Source: Anagrus nilaparvatae
Taxonomy: Eukaryota; Arthropoda; Insecta; Hymenoptera; Mymaridae
Assembly (NCBI GenBank): GCA_022575985.1
Contig: JAKSXM010000231.1
Span: 24,528,501-24,592,500 of the forward strand
Reading direction: 5' to 3'
DNA length: 64,000 nt
Made by a program: the position numbers and the translations under genes. Below are positions 46,773 through 57,430 of this stretch, in pieces. Position 1 is the stretch's first letter, and every line of letters starts with the position of its first letter. The notes beneath the pieces are model-generated. The model made no database searches. It saw only the letters and a program-made list of their open reading frames with translations, and was not told the DNA's origin.

Positions 46773-46775
46773 TAA

Positions 46776-47501
46776 TATTTGATGATCTCAAAATCCGGAG
46801 GAGTTTCCGTTTTTCCACAGTTGGCAATTTTAAGCATTTATGAAGATTTTTTGATTTTTAACAGCTCCAAGATAACGGTGAAGGCAAGAGGAGGTGGAGG
46901 AAAGGGATTAAAAATGAATAAAGTGAAATTTTTTTCCGTATTACTTGTGTATAAAATAGATGAATACGTTTAGTAAAGAAAACGCAAAAAAATATATATT
47001 TTTATTTGAATTTCGCGCTAATTTTCAGACGGCCATTTTGAATTTTTCAAAATAGCAAAAAAAAAAATATTTCGTGCGTCTAGTTCATAAATTTCTTAAT
47101 TTTCATACCTTAAACTAACTTTCTAGACAATAAAATCTAATGGAGAAAAAATTTCTCGTTTTACACATATTTTTATTCTCAGCGGAATATAAAATATACA
47201 CATATATTCAAAAAAAATCCGGCTTAAAAAATTGAAACTCTTTTTTGATAAAGTTTTTTAAGAAACTAATATATAAAAGCTTTGAAAAAATGCATAAATT
47301 AGTAAATTGTTAACGGTAATAATAAATTTTAAATTTATTTTAGTTTTTTTTTTTAAATAGACCGTACTTCTATTGTTATATTGAGATAAATTCGTTTTTT
47401 TGCCGAAAATAGATTTTTACTAATACAACTTAGGTTGCATTTTTAATAACATATGAAAGTAAAAAAATTTTAGTAATTGAAAAAAAAATTAAAAATGCCT
47501 A
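46776..47501. other. interior of the CATGTATG element, unassigned
   Basis: No recognised gene. A 64-codon frame at 46779-46973 has no motif. The remainder is AT-rich. Confidence 0.4.
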
Positions 47502-47921
47502 CACTGTAAAAAGTAACTTTCTTATATTAACAAAAAAATTAGAAAATTTTCGAAAAATTAGTAAATTTTCGAAAAAATTTTTATGTATTCAAAAAAAATC
47601 GTATATTTACTAAATTTAGAATATTAACAAAAAATTCGAGTATTCTCGATTTTTTTTGTGAATTCGCAAGAAAAATTAATAATTTACAATTTTTTTTCGA
47701 AAATTTATAAAAAATAGTTGTAAATTTACGAAAAATAGTTGTGAATTTACAACTTTTTTCGTAAAATCACAAAAAAAAATCGAGAATTCTCGAATTTTTC
47801 AATAATATACTAAATTTAGTAAATTTACGATTTAATAATTAAAAAATTTTTTGAAAATTCACTAATTTTTCGAAAAAATTCTATTTTTTTTGTAAAGCTA
47901 AGAAAGTTACTTTTTACAGTG
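47502..47921. mobile_element. TA-flanked MITE with CACTGTAAAAAGTAACTTTC ends
   Basis: 420-bp element; left CACTGTAAAAAGTAACTTTC, right GAAAGTTACTTTTTACAGTG, flanked by TA (47500-47501, 47922-47923). The interior is full of short inverted motifs such as CGAAAAATTAGTAAATTTTC. Relatives of the end occur at 39491-39506 and, loosely, 44283. A CACTG terminus with TA duplication recalls the CMC (CACTA-Mirage-Chapaev) group, not proven. Confidence 0.75.
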
Positions 47922-48151
47922 TATGCATTTAAAAAAAATATATAGAAAACACAATTTTTAGTTTTAAAACTAGGAAAAATTTAATTTTTGATAATTACAT
48001 TTATTTCCTTTTTTTAATTATTTTAATTTTTTTTTTATTTTAATAAATTTTAAATAGTTGATAATAAAACATTAATTATTTTAATAAATAATTAAAATTT
48101 ATAAATTAAATATTACGAATAAATATATAAAAATTACTTCAAATACTCAAA

Positions 48152-48238
48152 TAGCAATTTAGCTCAGTCAGCTAAGTGTTTGCATATGGCGGTGGCGGCC
48201 CGGGTTCAAATCCCGGTACTTTTTTTTTTTTTTTTTTT
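48152..48238 (+). other. tRNA-like sequence with Pol III box A/B and T-run
   Basis: Box A-like TTAGCTCAGTCAGCTAAG (48159-48176), box B GGTTCAAATCC (48203-48213) within a good T-arm CCGGGTTCAAATCCCGG, then a T run from 48220. The bases that should form the acceptor stem do not pair (5' AGCAATT versus 3' TACTTTT), so this is a tRNA pseudogene or SINE head, not a functional tRNA. Confidence 0.5.
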
Positions 48239-48551
48239 AATTAATTAAAAATAACTTATATTTTGTCATGTATGATCATACATGGGAGTATACAGTCATA
48301 CAGAGACATAATCGATATATGGCCATGTATCAGCATGTATGAAGATATTAATATATGGTCATATATGGGGATACATGATCGATTTTTTCCCGGGACGCTG
48401 CTCTGAATAGTTTCAATGTAATTGCATAATTATAAATTTGAAGTGAAACATGATTATAAGCATTAATTATTATATCATTATTATATTCATAAGCCACACA
48501 AACAAAAGTAAAAGCGACACAGTATCACTTATACTAGTATATATATATATA

Positions 48552-50332
48552 TCTTTCTTTATAAAACTGAAATGTAACGAATTTTGTCATCGATTTACTC
48601 TGGCGCACTCTCGCGCGTTAAATAATTTTTATTATTATTGAATTATAATTGAATCTTTTATTAATCTTTCTTTATAAAACTGAAATGTAACGAATTTTGT
48701 CATCGATTTACTCTGGCGCACTCTTGCGCGTTAAATAATTTTTATTATTATTGAATTATAATTGAATCTTTTATTAATTAATAATAAAATTTTGGGTATT
48801 TTTCATTATAATTAAATATAAATAAGAAATATAATAATTTTCTCATTTCTTTCTTTATAAAACTGAAATGTAACGAATTTTGTCATCGATTTACTCTGGC
48901 GCACTCTTGCGCGTTAAATAATTTTTATTATTATTGAATTATAATTGAATCTTTTATTAATTAATAATAAAATTTTGGGTATTTTTCATTATAATTAAAT
49001 ATAAATAAGAAATATAATAATTTTCTCATTTTATTAAACAATCTTTTAAAACTTTCGTCTTCGATTTTATCTAATTAATCGATTCATTTTTTCTCGGCAG
49101 TGTCAGCCGCGCGCTGTATAAAAAATTTGTAAAACAATTTTAAATATTAATTTTTTAATTTATTATCATAAACTGTCAAAATAATTATAAATTTTAATAA
49201 AAAATGTTTAAACTATGATAAAACATTACAACTGTAGATGCGATCGACATAAATAATATATGAAAACTCATTCGAGTATTTCATCATCTTATTATAAAAT
49301 TTCGCTGTCCAGGACAAAAGAAATTAATGTCGAGGGTTGAAAAAGGTTCTAGCTTGAGGTGCGTAGCACCGAGGGATAGTAATCAATATTTGCATTCAGA
49401 TACGATATGTATTTTTGTCTTGAAATAAATTTTGAAAATAAAAATAATATTGATTTTTATTTATTATAATATATGAAAACTCATTGGAGTATTTCGTCAT
49501 CCAAGTGTAAAATTTCTCCGTTCAGGACAAAAGAAAAATTTATTTTGACGGATAGTAATAAATTAGTATTTACATTCAGATGCTATATTAAATATTTTTT
49601 TCTTGAGGTAAATTTCTATTTATCTCTAAAAAACTCATATGACATATAATTTTTCGTCTAATTTATTCGTAATAGGTTTCGCTGATTTTTTCATTATTTA
49701 TTTCATTAGTTCTAATTTTTATTATCTTTTAAAATACTTAATTATTAATAAAATTTTGTGTAAAAAATACGAAAATAAGAAATACAATAATTATTTTATT
49801 ATACAATCTCCTAAAAATTTCGTCATCTTAATCTAATTGGCCGTCCTGTAGTCTTAGCGGTGCACTGTATACAAATTTATAGATAATTTTAAATATTAAT
49901 TTTTTAATTTATAATAAAATAACTGTAAAAATAATTATAAATTTTAATAAAAAATGTTTAAACTAATAGAAAATTAATTATATTTGTAGATGCAACACAT
50001 AACATATGAAAATTAATTCGAGTATTTCGTCATTCTATTAAAATATTTCACCGACCAGAACAGAAGAAAAATATATTTTGAGGGATGAAAAGGATTCTGG
50101 CCCGAGGTGCGTAGCACCAAGGGACAATAATGCAATATTTTTTTTTTTTAGATAAATTTTTTATTAAAAATAATGAAAGGTTTATTAAAATTATGAAAAA
50201 ACTTCATTATTTGAAATTGACATCTCACTGTACAATTGTTTTTATTTGTGAATTAAAACACTTTTCGATTCAACATTAAATATAATCTGAGGGGGTTGGC
50301 GCGCTTTAGCGCGTAGGGGGCTTGCCCCCTAG
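48552..50332 (+). mobile_element. Helitron-like element with reiterated 5' end
   Basis: Begins TCTTTCTTTATAAAACTGAA inside a TA run; this 5' segment (to GCGCGTTAAATAATTTTTAT) is repeated three times, at 48552, 48665 and about 48849. The 3' end is the hairpin GGGGGCTTGCCCCC (50316-50329) overlapping the terminal CTAG (50329-50332), followed by T. Internal GAGGTGCGTAGCACC palindromes appear at 49358 and 50103 in similar ~750-bp units (each with ACTCATTCGAGTATTTC-like and TTCAGGACAAAAGAAA blocks), so it is also internally duplicated. No Rep/helicase ORF. Confidence 0.6.
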
Positions 50333-50344
50333 TATATATATAAA

Positions 50345-50450
50345 ATTCAAATTATCCTATTCGGTGTCAGATCCAAAAAATTACTATAAACGAACTTTCT
50401 AAAACTAGTACTCTCATAGAAATAAATTAGGTACTACGTCCAAAAAGAAA
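50345..50450 (-). repeat. Fragment of the 4930-5745 repeat family (inverted)
   Basis: CGAACTTTCTAAAACTAGTA and ATAAATTAGGTACTACGTCC are reverse complements of blocks at 5340-5420. It directly follows the Helitron-like end. Confidence 0.7.
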
Positions 50451-50519
50451 ATTTTATTATCCTGAAAAAAAGTCTCCATAGACACAAAGCTCCAAAATCT
50501 CAACTTTGGCTGCTGCGGA

Positions 50520-51785
50520 GCTTGAAAACTCCATAGCTCTATTACACAGGCACAAAAAAAAATATCATGTACCAGAGAGTAGACCCCCTGGTATGGGGTT
50601 TTTTGGTGGTGCTAAAACCGAATGTGGCTAAAGAAATGTAATAAAACTAGCCAATTTGCCCCCAGCGCCCCCATAAGCCCCCCAAAGGAGTGAAAAAATT
50701 TTTTATTCTCGAAAAATGAAAATTGAACTATATACTCATGTTTTTTGGGACGCTTATTCCAAAAATATATACAAAAAATGTTTTTCACCAACGCTTTGCC
50801 CTGTAGATGACACCAGTGCCCCCATAAATACCCCCCCCCCCCAAAAAAACAGGTAAAAATATTTTTATTACAAAAATTAAAATTTAATATGAATTCTTAT
50901 ATTTTTTGCGACAGTGAAACCAAAAACGAATAAAAAAAATGTTTTCTACCAATGTTTGGTTCTGTAAACCACCCCAGTAGCCCCATACACCCCCCCCCCC
51001 CAAACGAGATTCAAAAATTTTTATTACAAAAGCTAAAACTCAATGTGTATTGTTATGTTTTTTGAGGAGATATATATCAAAAATGTGTTTAATTAATGCT
51101 TGGTCCTCTAGGCCACCCCAGTGCCCCCATTCACCCCCCCTCCCCAACGAGTCAAAAATATTTTTATTAGGAACGTTAAAACTCAATTTATATTCTTATG
51201 TTTCTTGATACGCTCTAACCAAAGATGAATATAAAAAATATTCTTAACCAATGCTTGGCCCTGTAGACCCCCCCCCCCCCCGAACGGGTTAAAAATATTT
51301 TTATTAGGAAAATTCAAACTCAATGTGTATTCTTGGGGGGGAGGTGGTGAATGGGGACCCTGGAGTCGTGTAAAGAGCCAAGCATCGGTTTAAAACCTTT
51401 TTTATATTCATCTTTGGTTTCAACGCCTCAAAAGACATAACAATACACATTGAGTTTTAATTTTTGTAATAAAAATTTTTATATCTCGTTTGGGGGGGGG
51501 GGGGTGAATGGGGCGACTGGGGCGGTTTACAGGGCCAAACATTGGTAGAAAACATTTTTTATATTCATTTTTGGTTTCAAAAATTTTCGTCCCAAAAAAT
51601 ATAAGAATTCTTATTAAGTTTTAATTGTTGTAATAAAAATATTTTTACCCGTTTGGGGGGGGGGGGTATGAATGGGGGCACTGGTGTCGTCTACAGGGCC
51701 AAACGTTGGTAAAAAAATTTTTTGTATACATTTTTGGAATAAGCGTCCCAAAAAACATGAGTATATAGTTCAATTTTTATTTTTC
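50520..51785. mobile_element. Foldback element with ~165-bp array units (relative of 54781-60301)
   Basis: Left half (50740-51330) holds tandem units with CCA-TGCTTGGCCCTGTAGACC, GTGCCCCCAT-ACCCCC and ATTTTTATTA; the right half (51340-51780) holds the same units inverted (GGGGGCACTGG, TACAGGGCCAA-CATTGGT). The left flank ACAGGCACAAAAAAAA-TATC-TGTACCAGAGAGTAGACC then GGTGCTAAAACCGAATGTGG resembles the array start of the 54.8-60.3 kb element (56540-56630). No coding region. Right end is abutted by a gypsy pol fragment. Confidence 0.6.
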
Positions 51786-51789
51786 GAGA

Positions 51790-52200
51790 AAAAAAATTAC
51801 AATGTAAACTATTCTTTAATTTTCTAAGTATTTCAAGCCACTCGATGAAATTAATTCTGTTTGACTTAGATTTGCTGAATGACTTCATTCCATATTCTTT
51901 TAACAGAGTTTTTAAATTATTAAAAAATTTTGTCAAATTCTTACTTACCTGGACGGAAACTAGGTCACTTTCTCTAATAGATAGTAAAATATGATATCTA
52001 CTTCCTAATTTTAATAATTTTAGGTTCAACAACTATTAAATTTAAATTTCGGTAAAATCGGTATTTTGCTTAAAGCATCAAGCTAGAAAGCACCAGTAAA
52101 AACAAGTTTACCGGATGATGCTACGAAATAGGCACAATCTTCCGCATAAGAATTTTGTCCCTACTATAAACAAAATTACAAGGTATATAGAATATTTTAG
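51790..52200 (-). pseudogene. Ty3/gypsy pol fragment (same family as 25736-36971)
   Basis: Minus-strand frame with GSRYHILLSIRESDLVSVQ and KFFNNLKTLLKEYGMKSFSK and NRINFIEWLEILRKLK, closely matching the region N-terminal to the integrase zinc domain of the full element (about 30360-30780). It is truncated at both ends. 52145-52270 contains a 55-bp tandem duplication (TCCCTACTATAAACAAAATT ... TTTTAGAGGCATTCC) at its end. Confidence 0.85.
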
Positions 52201-52339
52201 AGGCATTCCCTACTATAGTCCCTACTATAAACAAAATTACAAGGTATATAGAATATTTTAGAGGCATTCCATTGCGCCTAACCAATAGGGTTGCTGAGCC
52301 ACATATCGCCATATTGACTTAAGAGCGAATGAGCGCTCT

Positions 52340-53560
52340 GGCGTATTTTTTTAAATTTGTTGCACTCCCTCGAGCAGGTATTCAGAGTTCCAGATTATCT
52401 GAGAAATATACTCAGAGATTACCTCCGGGATCGATACCTGCGCTGGGACACGCTCGATGGTACAAGAGGTAAAGTATTAAGCGCAGGCATAGCGCAGGGT
52501 TCAGTTCTGGGCCCTGATCTGTGGAATGTCTTTTATGACGGCTTGCTGAAGATTGAGCTTCCGGATGGATGCTCCATGTTCGTATACGCGGATGATATTG
52601 CTCTAACCATAACAGCCCGAGAGACATAGGACCAGCAGAATACCTTGGATGAGGCCATGTGCCTTATCGATAGCTGGATGTCGGATCACGGACTCAGACT
52701 GGCAGTTCCGAAAACGGAGATTGTTCTTCTGACCTGGGGAAGGCTTGATACCATATTTGGCGTGAGCTTTGACGAAGGAGGTAATCCCCTTATGATCCAG
52801 ACTAAATCATCGGTCAAATATTTGGGGGTCTTCTTGAATAATAAGTTGACCTACAATAGACAATTCTAGCAGGCCTGTGAAAAGGCTGGCCTGGTGACAA
52901 AGTCCCTCTCGTGTCTGATGACAAACATCGGCGGTCCCAGATCAGGCAAAAGGAGGCTGTCAATAAAAAAAAGTCAACTCCATCTTGCTCTACGGTGCAG
53001 AGGTGTGGGCGGACAATGTCCGAATAAAAAAGTACTGCAAGAAAATAAAGGCAGTACAGAGTCAGGGGGCTTTTTCGAATCGCTTGCACGTACAAAACTG
53101 TTTCAAAGCCGGCGATTCAGGTAGTGGGTAGGGTAATTCCAATCGATCTGTTTGCCTCGCAAATCCAGGCGATCTATAATGGCGAGTAAGAAGAGCGCGA
53201 CGTAGCTTTCGTTCGCGCTTACTTCGGTACAATGGAATTAGGTGGAATTGTGACCCGAGGGGATGTTGGACGCACCGCCTTATCATCGACTTGGAAAGGT
53301 GTATGAATTGTGATCATGGTGAGGTAGTCTTCTACCTCACACAGTTCCTAACTGGTCACGGTTATTTCCTTTTTCAAGTGGTGTAAGGTAGCATCTCCAG
53401 AATGCTTACATTGCCCAGGCGGGCTGGATACCGCTGAGAACACCTTTTTTGGGTGCCCTCACTTCGCTGAGATGCGACCGCCCTTTGACGAATGGAGGCC
53501 GGAAGGAGTCGTCCCGGAATTGCTGCGTAGTACCATGAACTGGTACAGTGTGGCAGGGTA
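52340..53560 (+). pseudogene. R1-like LINE fragment (RT to C-terminus), broken
   Basis: Begins inside RT: LRNILRDYLRDRYLRWDTLD, AGIAQGSVLGPDLWNVFYDG and YADDIALTITARET, with the YADD catalytic box intact, then a stop at 52627. It continues DSWMSDHGLRLAVPKTEIVL and SVKYLGVFLNNKLTYNRQF with further stops and shifts, and reaches the C-terminal Cys/His region (CLHCPGGLDT-like) near 53405. The order matches the element at 14.8-17.9 kb, but with enough difference to be another subfamily. It is 5' truncated at about 52340 and ends before a minisatellite. Confidence 0.8.
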
Positions 53561-54190
53561 CATTTTGATAAGCCAGTTTGATAGCCATTTTGTTATAATA
53601 GTTTGATTACCCATTTGGTTAAGTCAGATAAACTACCAAGTTTGTTTTGCCATGTTATTAATCTGTTAAGCCATTTTAATTAGCCAGTTTGATTAGCTAT
53701 TTCGCTAAGCCAGTACGTTTATCCAGTTTGTTTCATCGTATTGTTAACCCATTTAGAAAAGCAATTTTGATAAGCCATTTTGATAATCCAGTTTGATTTA
53801 TTAGCTATTTTGTTAAGCTAGTTTGATTAGCCAGCTTGATTAGGAATTTTCTAAAGCCAGTTTGATTAGCCAGTTTGTTGCGGCATGTTAATTTTGATTA
53901 GCTATTTTTTAATCCATTGTTAAGCCATTTTGACAAACCAGTTTGATTAGCCAGTTTGTTTCGCCAAGCTGTTAAGTCATTTTGATTAGCCATTTTGTTG
54001 ATACATCTTGATTGGCCAATTGTTTTTGCCATGTTGTTAAGCCATTTTGTTAAGCTATTTTGGTAACCCAGTTTGTTTGGCCATTCCATTAATTCATCCG
54101 GTAATCCAAATTACCAAGCTATTTTATTCAGCCAGTTTGATTAGCCATTTCGTTTAGCCAGTTTAATTAGCTAACTTGTCTCGCCGTATT
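53560..54190. repeat. Minisatellite, ~21-bp units (GCCAGTTTGATTA)
   Basis: About 28-30 imperfect copies combining GCCAGTTTGATTAGCCA and GCCATTTTGTTAAGCCA. It starts right at the end of the R1-like coding remnant, the position of the 3' tail. Confidence 0.85.
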
Positions 54191-54780
54191 AAATCACAAA
54201 TTATAGAAAAAAATAGCTTGGATAATGAGAATTTCTACTCAAAATGGCTTTTCAGCCTGCAATATCCTTAAGTATAAGTCGCATTCTAGATTCCCTTAAA
54301 CTAAAAATTAAGGGCAAGAAAAAATTTAAGATTAGTTTGAAGATTTTTCATTAAGAGGCATTTGAGAAATTCAAATTTGAAAAAAACAGTCTGCTTAAGC
54401 GATTTCTCGAGCATGCAAAGCTCAAAGAAATTTTTGTCTGCGGAGTAAGATTCTACGGGAAATTTTCCACTCAGACTCAAGAGAAAAAAATTTCATGTTA
54501 ATTTTAGTTTTTTACAGAAAAAATAAGAAAAATTATCGCTCATTTTTCTCGCTTTTTTTATAAGTGGTTAAAACACAAAAATGGCCACCAATATTCAAGA
54601 TCTCGCTCTAGAAGGCTAAAAATTGGACTGGTGGTTTATTTTTGGTAGTAATTTCAGAAAAAAACAAAAAAAAAAAAGAAAGTCGTTTATTACTTTAAAC
54701 TATCATTATAATAAATATCAAAAACTCTAATCAGATCTGTAAAAATTGTTTTAAGCTGCCTAATTATCATTTCTAGACTA
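54191..54780. other. spacer, nothing recognised
   Basis: AT-rich sequence with no coding or repeat signature I could assign, up to the left terminus of the next element (TA at 54779-54780). Confidence 0.45.
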
Positions 54781-55299
54781 CACTGAAAAAAAAATCCGCT
54801 TGACGCTAGCGGATTTTTTTTTTTTTTTTTTAAACCATTGCAAATGGCTTGAAACGTAAAAATAAACCTTAAAAAAATTATTTTTTTGAACTCAAAACTT
54901 CATAAAACTGAATTTTAAAGCTCAAAAGTTGAAAAAATCTTTTTAAAAATAAAGATTACTTATTTAGCTTTTAAAACTTTTTTAAGTGGAATTATTATTG
55001 AAAGGTAATAATAAAAAGTTTAATAAAATATATTTCATTAATTACTAGCTTTAGAAATTACCGAAAACCGCTGAAAACAACTCCAAACCTAAATTAACCA
55101 ATTTTGGATCATTTTTAAAATAACCAAATCAGTCTCGATTTTAATGATTTTGTTTATTACTAATTTTTTTACAGATTTTTTTATTATTTACTTTAATTCT
55201 ACATATTTTAAAGTATTATTTTTCTGTTAAAAATAATTTTTCTTTTAATTTTTAGCGTCTTAGAACAGTTAAATATTGGTTTTTTTAAAAATTCATAGA

Positions 55300-55657
55300 C
55301 TTGCGATGGTAGCGATCTTACTCAACACAAAAAAAATTGAACACATCACTTTTAAACACCTAAATTAAAACATACAAAACTCAACACACAATATTTTTTA
55401 CACTAATTATTGCACGCGATTTAAATTAAACACAAAATTTTCAGCTCATTTTATTTGACACAAAACAAAAAACTAAAATTTAATTAGTTTTTACACGATT
55501 TGCATAAAAAATTTTTGTGTCGAATAATACGTGTCAAAAAAATTTGTGTTGGATTTAAATGGTGTGGAAAAAATAGTGTTAAAAAATAATGCGTGTTGAG
55601 TTTTGTGTGTTTTAGTCTTGTGTTCAATTTTTTTCGTTTTGAATAAGATCGCTCTTA
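55300..55657. mobile_element. Palindromic MITE nested in the left arm
   Basis: Absent from the right arm: left arm reads ATTCATAGACTTG, then the insert (GCGATCTTACTCAACACAAA ... TTTTGAATAAGATCGC), then AGGATTTTTCTAGCAGATTC, whereas the right arm joins the flanks directly. Arms of the insert are inverted repeats (AAAAATTGAACAC / GTGTTCAATTTTT). Non-coding. Confidence 0.75.
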
Positions 55658-55819
55658 GGATTTTTCTAGCAGATTCAAATGATGTTATAAACTGGACTAA
55701 AAGACGTATGCCCTAGTAATTTTTAATTCTAGTAGAATTCGAACTCCCTATTTATTTTAATATTTTAATATGCTTTGCAGGAGAAAAATTCATTTTTTAA
55801 GTTTTTTAGGGTACCAGTT

Positions 55820-56540
55820 ATGAGGGGACCAATTTTTAAAAGTTTTGCCGTCTTCAAGAAAAAATTTTCTGAATAATATTTGCAAGAATTACTTATATAT
55901 TTTTTCCTCAAGATTTCGTTGAAAGCACTATAGTTTTTTTATCTGGGGTTTTCCTTTGCCATAAAATCTTTAGTTTCTATTTTTACTGGCTTTGTCCAAT
56001 CTTATATATTTGCATTAGTACCCCATTTGAACCTAAAGAGTTTGAAATGTTTAAAATCATCTTTAATAAATAAATAGATAGGAAAAATCTGCTTAAAAAA
56101 ATGCGAAATCGTTTCGTCTGAAGATGAAAATTCACTGACTTATAAACATTTTTAAGTTATTGTGCTTCAAGTAACGTGTAATTGAGATTGTAGGAGAATT
56201 ATTGCAAAATCTTTAATTAACGATAACTCGTTTATTAAAAAACAAAAAGTTTTAGCATTTTTTCGAGTGGTTTTTCCCTGACTATTTATTTATTAAAGAT
56301 AATTTTAAATATTTCAAACCCTTTAAGCTCAAATGGGCTACCAATGCAAAATATATAAGATTTGACAAAACCAGTAAAAATAGAAACAAAAGATTTTATG
56401 GCTAAGGAAAACAACAGATAAAAAAACTAGTGGTTTCATCGAATTTCCGAGGAAAAAATATATAAGTAACTCTTCCAAATATTATTCAGAAAATTTTTCC
56501 TTGAAGACTGCGAAACTTTTAAAAATTGGTACCCTCATAA
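55820..56540. mobile_element. Palindromic MITE nested in the left arm, ~310-bp arms
   Basis: Left GTTATGAGGGGACCAATTTT, right AAAATTGGTACCCTCATAAC, with long inverted arms (for example TAAAGATTTTATGGC-like on both sides; GCAAATATATAAGATTGGAC / near-complement GTCAAATCTTATATATTTTG). Missing from the right arm of the host element, so inserted later. Non-coding. Confidence 0.75.
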
Positions 56541-56549
56541 CACAGGCAC

Positions 56550-57430
56550 ACAAAAAAAAAAAAAGTCTTGTATCTGAAACCAGACCTACCTACAGGTAAG
56601 TTTTTTGATGTCCTAAAACCGAATCTGAAGTCAGAATTTACCCATCACCCTTAGATTTTGCCCCAGCTACCCCCAGCCACCCCCTAAACCGCCCCAAAAA
56701 GCAAATATTTTACTATGTCCAAAAGCTAAGAATAAAAGTACTTTAGTTACGTATTTTGATGTTCTAAAACCGAATCTGAAGTCAGAATTTACCCATCACA
56801 CTTAGATTTTGCCCCAGCTACCCCCAGCCACCCCCTAAACCGCCTCAAAAAGCAAATATTTTACTATGTCCAAAATTTAAGAATAAAAGTACTTTAGTTA
56901 CGTATTTTGATGTTCTAAAACCGAATCTGAAGTCAGAATTCACCCATCACCCTTAGATTTTGCCCCAGCTACCCCCAGACACCCCCTAAACCGCCCCAAA
57001 AAGCAAATATTTTACTATGTCCAAAAGTTAAGAATAAAAGTACTTTAGTTACGTATTTTGATGTTCTAAAACCGAATATGAAGTCAGAATTCACCCATCA
57101 CCCTTAGATTTTGCCCCAGCTACCCCCAGCCACCCCCTAAACCGCCCCAAAAAGCAAATATTTTACTATGTCCAAAAGTTAAGAATAAAAGTACTTTAGT
57201 TACGTTTTTTGATGTCCTAAAACCGAATCTGAAGTCAGAATTTACCCATCACCCTTAGATTTTGCCCCAGCTACCCCAGCTACCCCCCATGCCGCCCCAG
57301 AGAACGAATATTTCACATTGTGCAAAAGTAAAAAAACATAAGTCTCCAAGTTACGTTTTTTGATGTTCTATATACGAATCTAAAGTCAGAATTCACCCAT
57401 CTCCTTTAAATTTTGCCCCAGCTACCCTCT
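56550..57430. repeat. Tandem array, 151-bp units (left arm)
   Basis: Six units: the marker GATGT-CTA-A-ACCGAAT recurs at 56607, 56758, 56909, 57060, 57211 and 57362, exactly 151 bases apart. Each has TTAGATTTTGCCCCAGCTAC, CCCCTAAACCGCCCCAAAAA and ACTTTAGTTACG. Confidence 0.92.

Larger units (their letters stand above)
45107..48394. mobile_element. TIR element rich in CATGTATG motifs, with nested insertions
   Basis: Left end CTGGGAGAAAATCGATCATG-TATCCCCATATATGACCATAT and right end GGTCATATATGGGGATACAT-GATCGATTTTTTCCCGGG are inverted repeats of about 40 bp, flanked by ACGC on both sides (45103-45106, 48395-48398). Subterminal zones (45120-45365 and 48262-48360) are packed with CATGTATG/CATACATG motifs. 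The middle has been filled by other elements (46174-46772, 47502-47921) and a tRNA-like unit. No transposase recognised. ACGC duplication is short, so the boundary call is moderately secure. Confidence 0.6.

Noticed and set aside
48152..48222. Functional tRNA gene
   Set aside because: Box A, box B and T-arm are good, but the acceptor stem does not pair and no convincing anticodon stem is present.
55300..56540. Differences between the arms of the 54.8-60.3 kb element as evidence for two separate elements
   Set aside because: The extra sequence in the left arm consists of two self-contained palindromic insertions; flanking arm sequence is collinear with the right arm once they are removed.
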